Positions 6,291-6,347 of a stretch of 6,347 nucleotides of DNA are shown piece by piece. The stretch comes from an uncultured bacterium (lineage in GTDB: Bacteria; Bacteroidota; Bacteroidia; Chitinophagales; Chitinophagaceae). Position 1 is the first letter of the stretch. Each line of letters begins with the position of its first letter. The notes under the pieces were generated by a model. It did not search any database. It saw nothing but the letters and a program-made list of their open reading frames with translations, and was not told the DNA's origin. The DNA is taken from NCBI GenBank assembly GCA_903957405.1, contig CAJBPC010000274.1, positions 1-6,347 on the forward strand, written 5' to 3'. A program made the translations under genes and the position numbers.

Positions 6291-6347
6291 AATCTGTTAG
6301 AGGTACGCGCGAGTGCCAAAGAAGAAACATCATTCAGAGCAAAGAAA
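6010..6347 (+). mobile_element. Group II intron, class IIC-like, 5' part (continues beyond the window)
   Basis: The 5' splice site is the GTGCGCC at 6010-6016, matching the GUGYG start of group II introns. Conserved blocks follow in the order seen in class IIC introns such as that of Oceanobacillus iheyensis, which I compare from memory. The insertion lies directly after an intrinsic terminator stem-loop and T-tract in the same orientation, which is the recognised target type of class IIC. Such elements move by reverse splicing into DNA followed by copying with their own reverse transcriptase/maturase. That protein is normally encoded in domain IV, which begins near 6270 here, so only the first bases of it are visible. 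No reverse-transcriptase motif is seen, and whether the element is complete or ORF-less cannot be judged. The right boundary (domains V and VI and the 3' splice site) is outside the window. Confidence 0.88.

Overview
The window looks like a chromosomal segment of a member of the Bacteroidota. The evidence is a PorZ-like propeller protein ending in a type IX secretion sorting domain, the lack of clear Shine-Dalgarno sequences, a TAnnTTTG-type -7 element before prfA, and a RecO without zinc-binding cysteine pairs. Base composition is moderate in the genes and AT-rich in the last intergenic stretch. I cannot assign a genus.

Layout from left to right: (1) the 3' part of a porZ-like gene (1-1779, open through the left edge); (2) recO (1824-2561), same strand, 44 bases downstream and probably cotranscribed; (3) a convergent metal-dependent amidohydrolase of the deaminase type (2623-3801, minus strand); (4) prfA, release factor 1 (3899-4963), divergent from the amidohydrolase across 97 bases; (5) a small cytosolic DUF937/YidB-like protein (start taken at 5081, end 5692) with a dockerin/EF-hand-type calcium loop, followed by its own intrinsic terminator; (6) an AT-rich stretch of about 225 bases (5758-5982) with no convincing gene; (7) a second, very clean intrinsic terminator (5983-6009); and (8) starting on the next base, the 5' end of a group II intron (6010 to beyond the right edge). 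Its conserved domain I and III sequences resemble the class IIC introns.

The genes do not form one pathway. PorZ belongs to the cell-surface attachment complex of type IX secretion, RecO to recombinational repair, and RF1 to translation termination. The amidohydrolase probably acts on a small amine-bearing ring compound. The DUF937-like protein has no known role.

The most interesting part is the right end. A class IIC-type intron sits immediately after the stem-loop and T-tract of an intrinsic terminator, which is the known target preference of that class. The transcript that this terminator ends is not obvious: the previous gene already has a terminator, which leaves room for a small RNA or tiny ORF between the two. 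I found no evidence of a wholly new multi-gene system. The intron-encoded reverse transcriptase, if present, lies outside the window.
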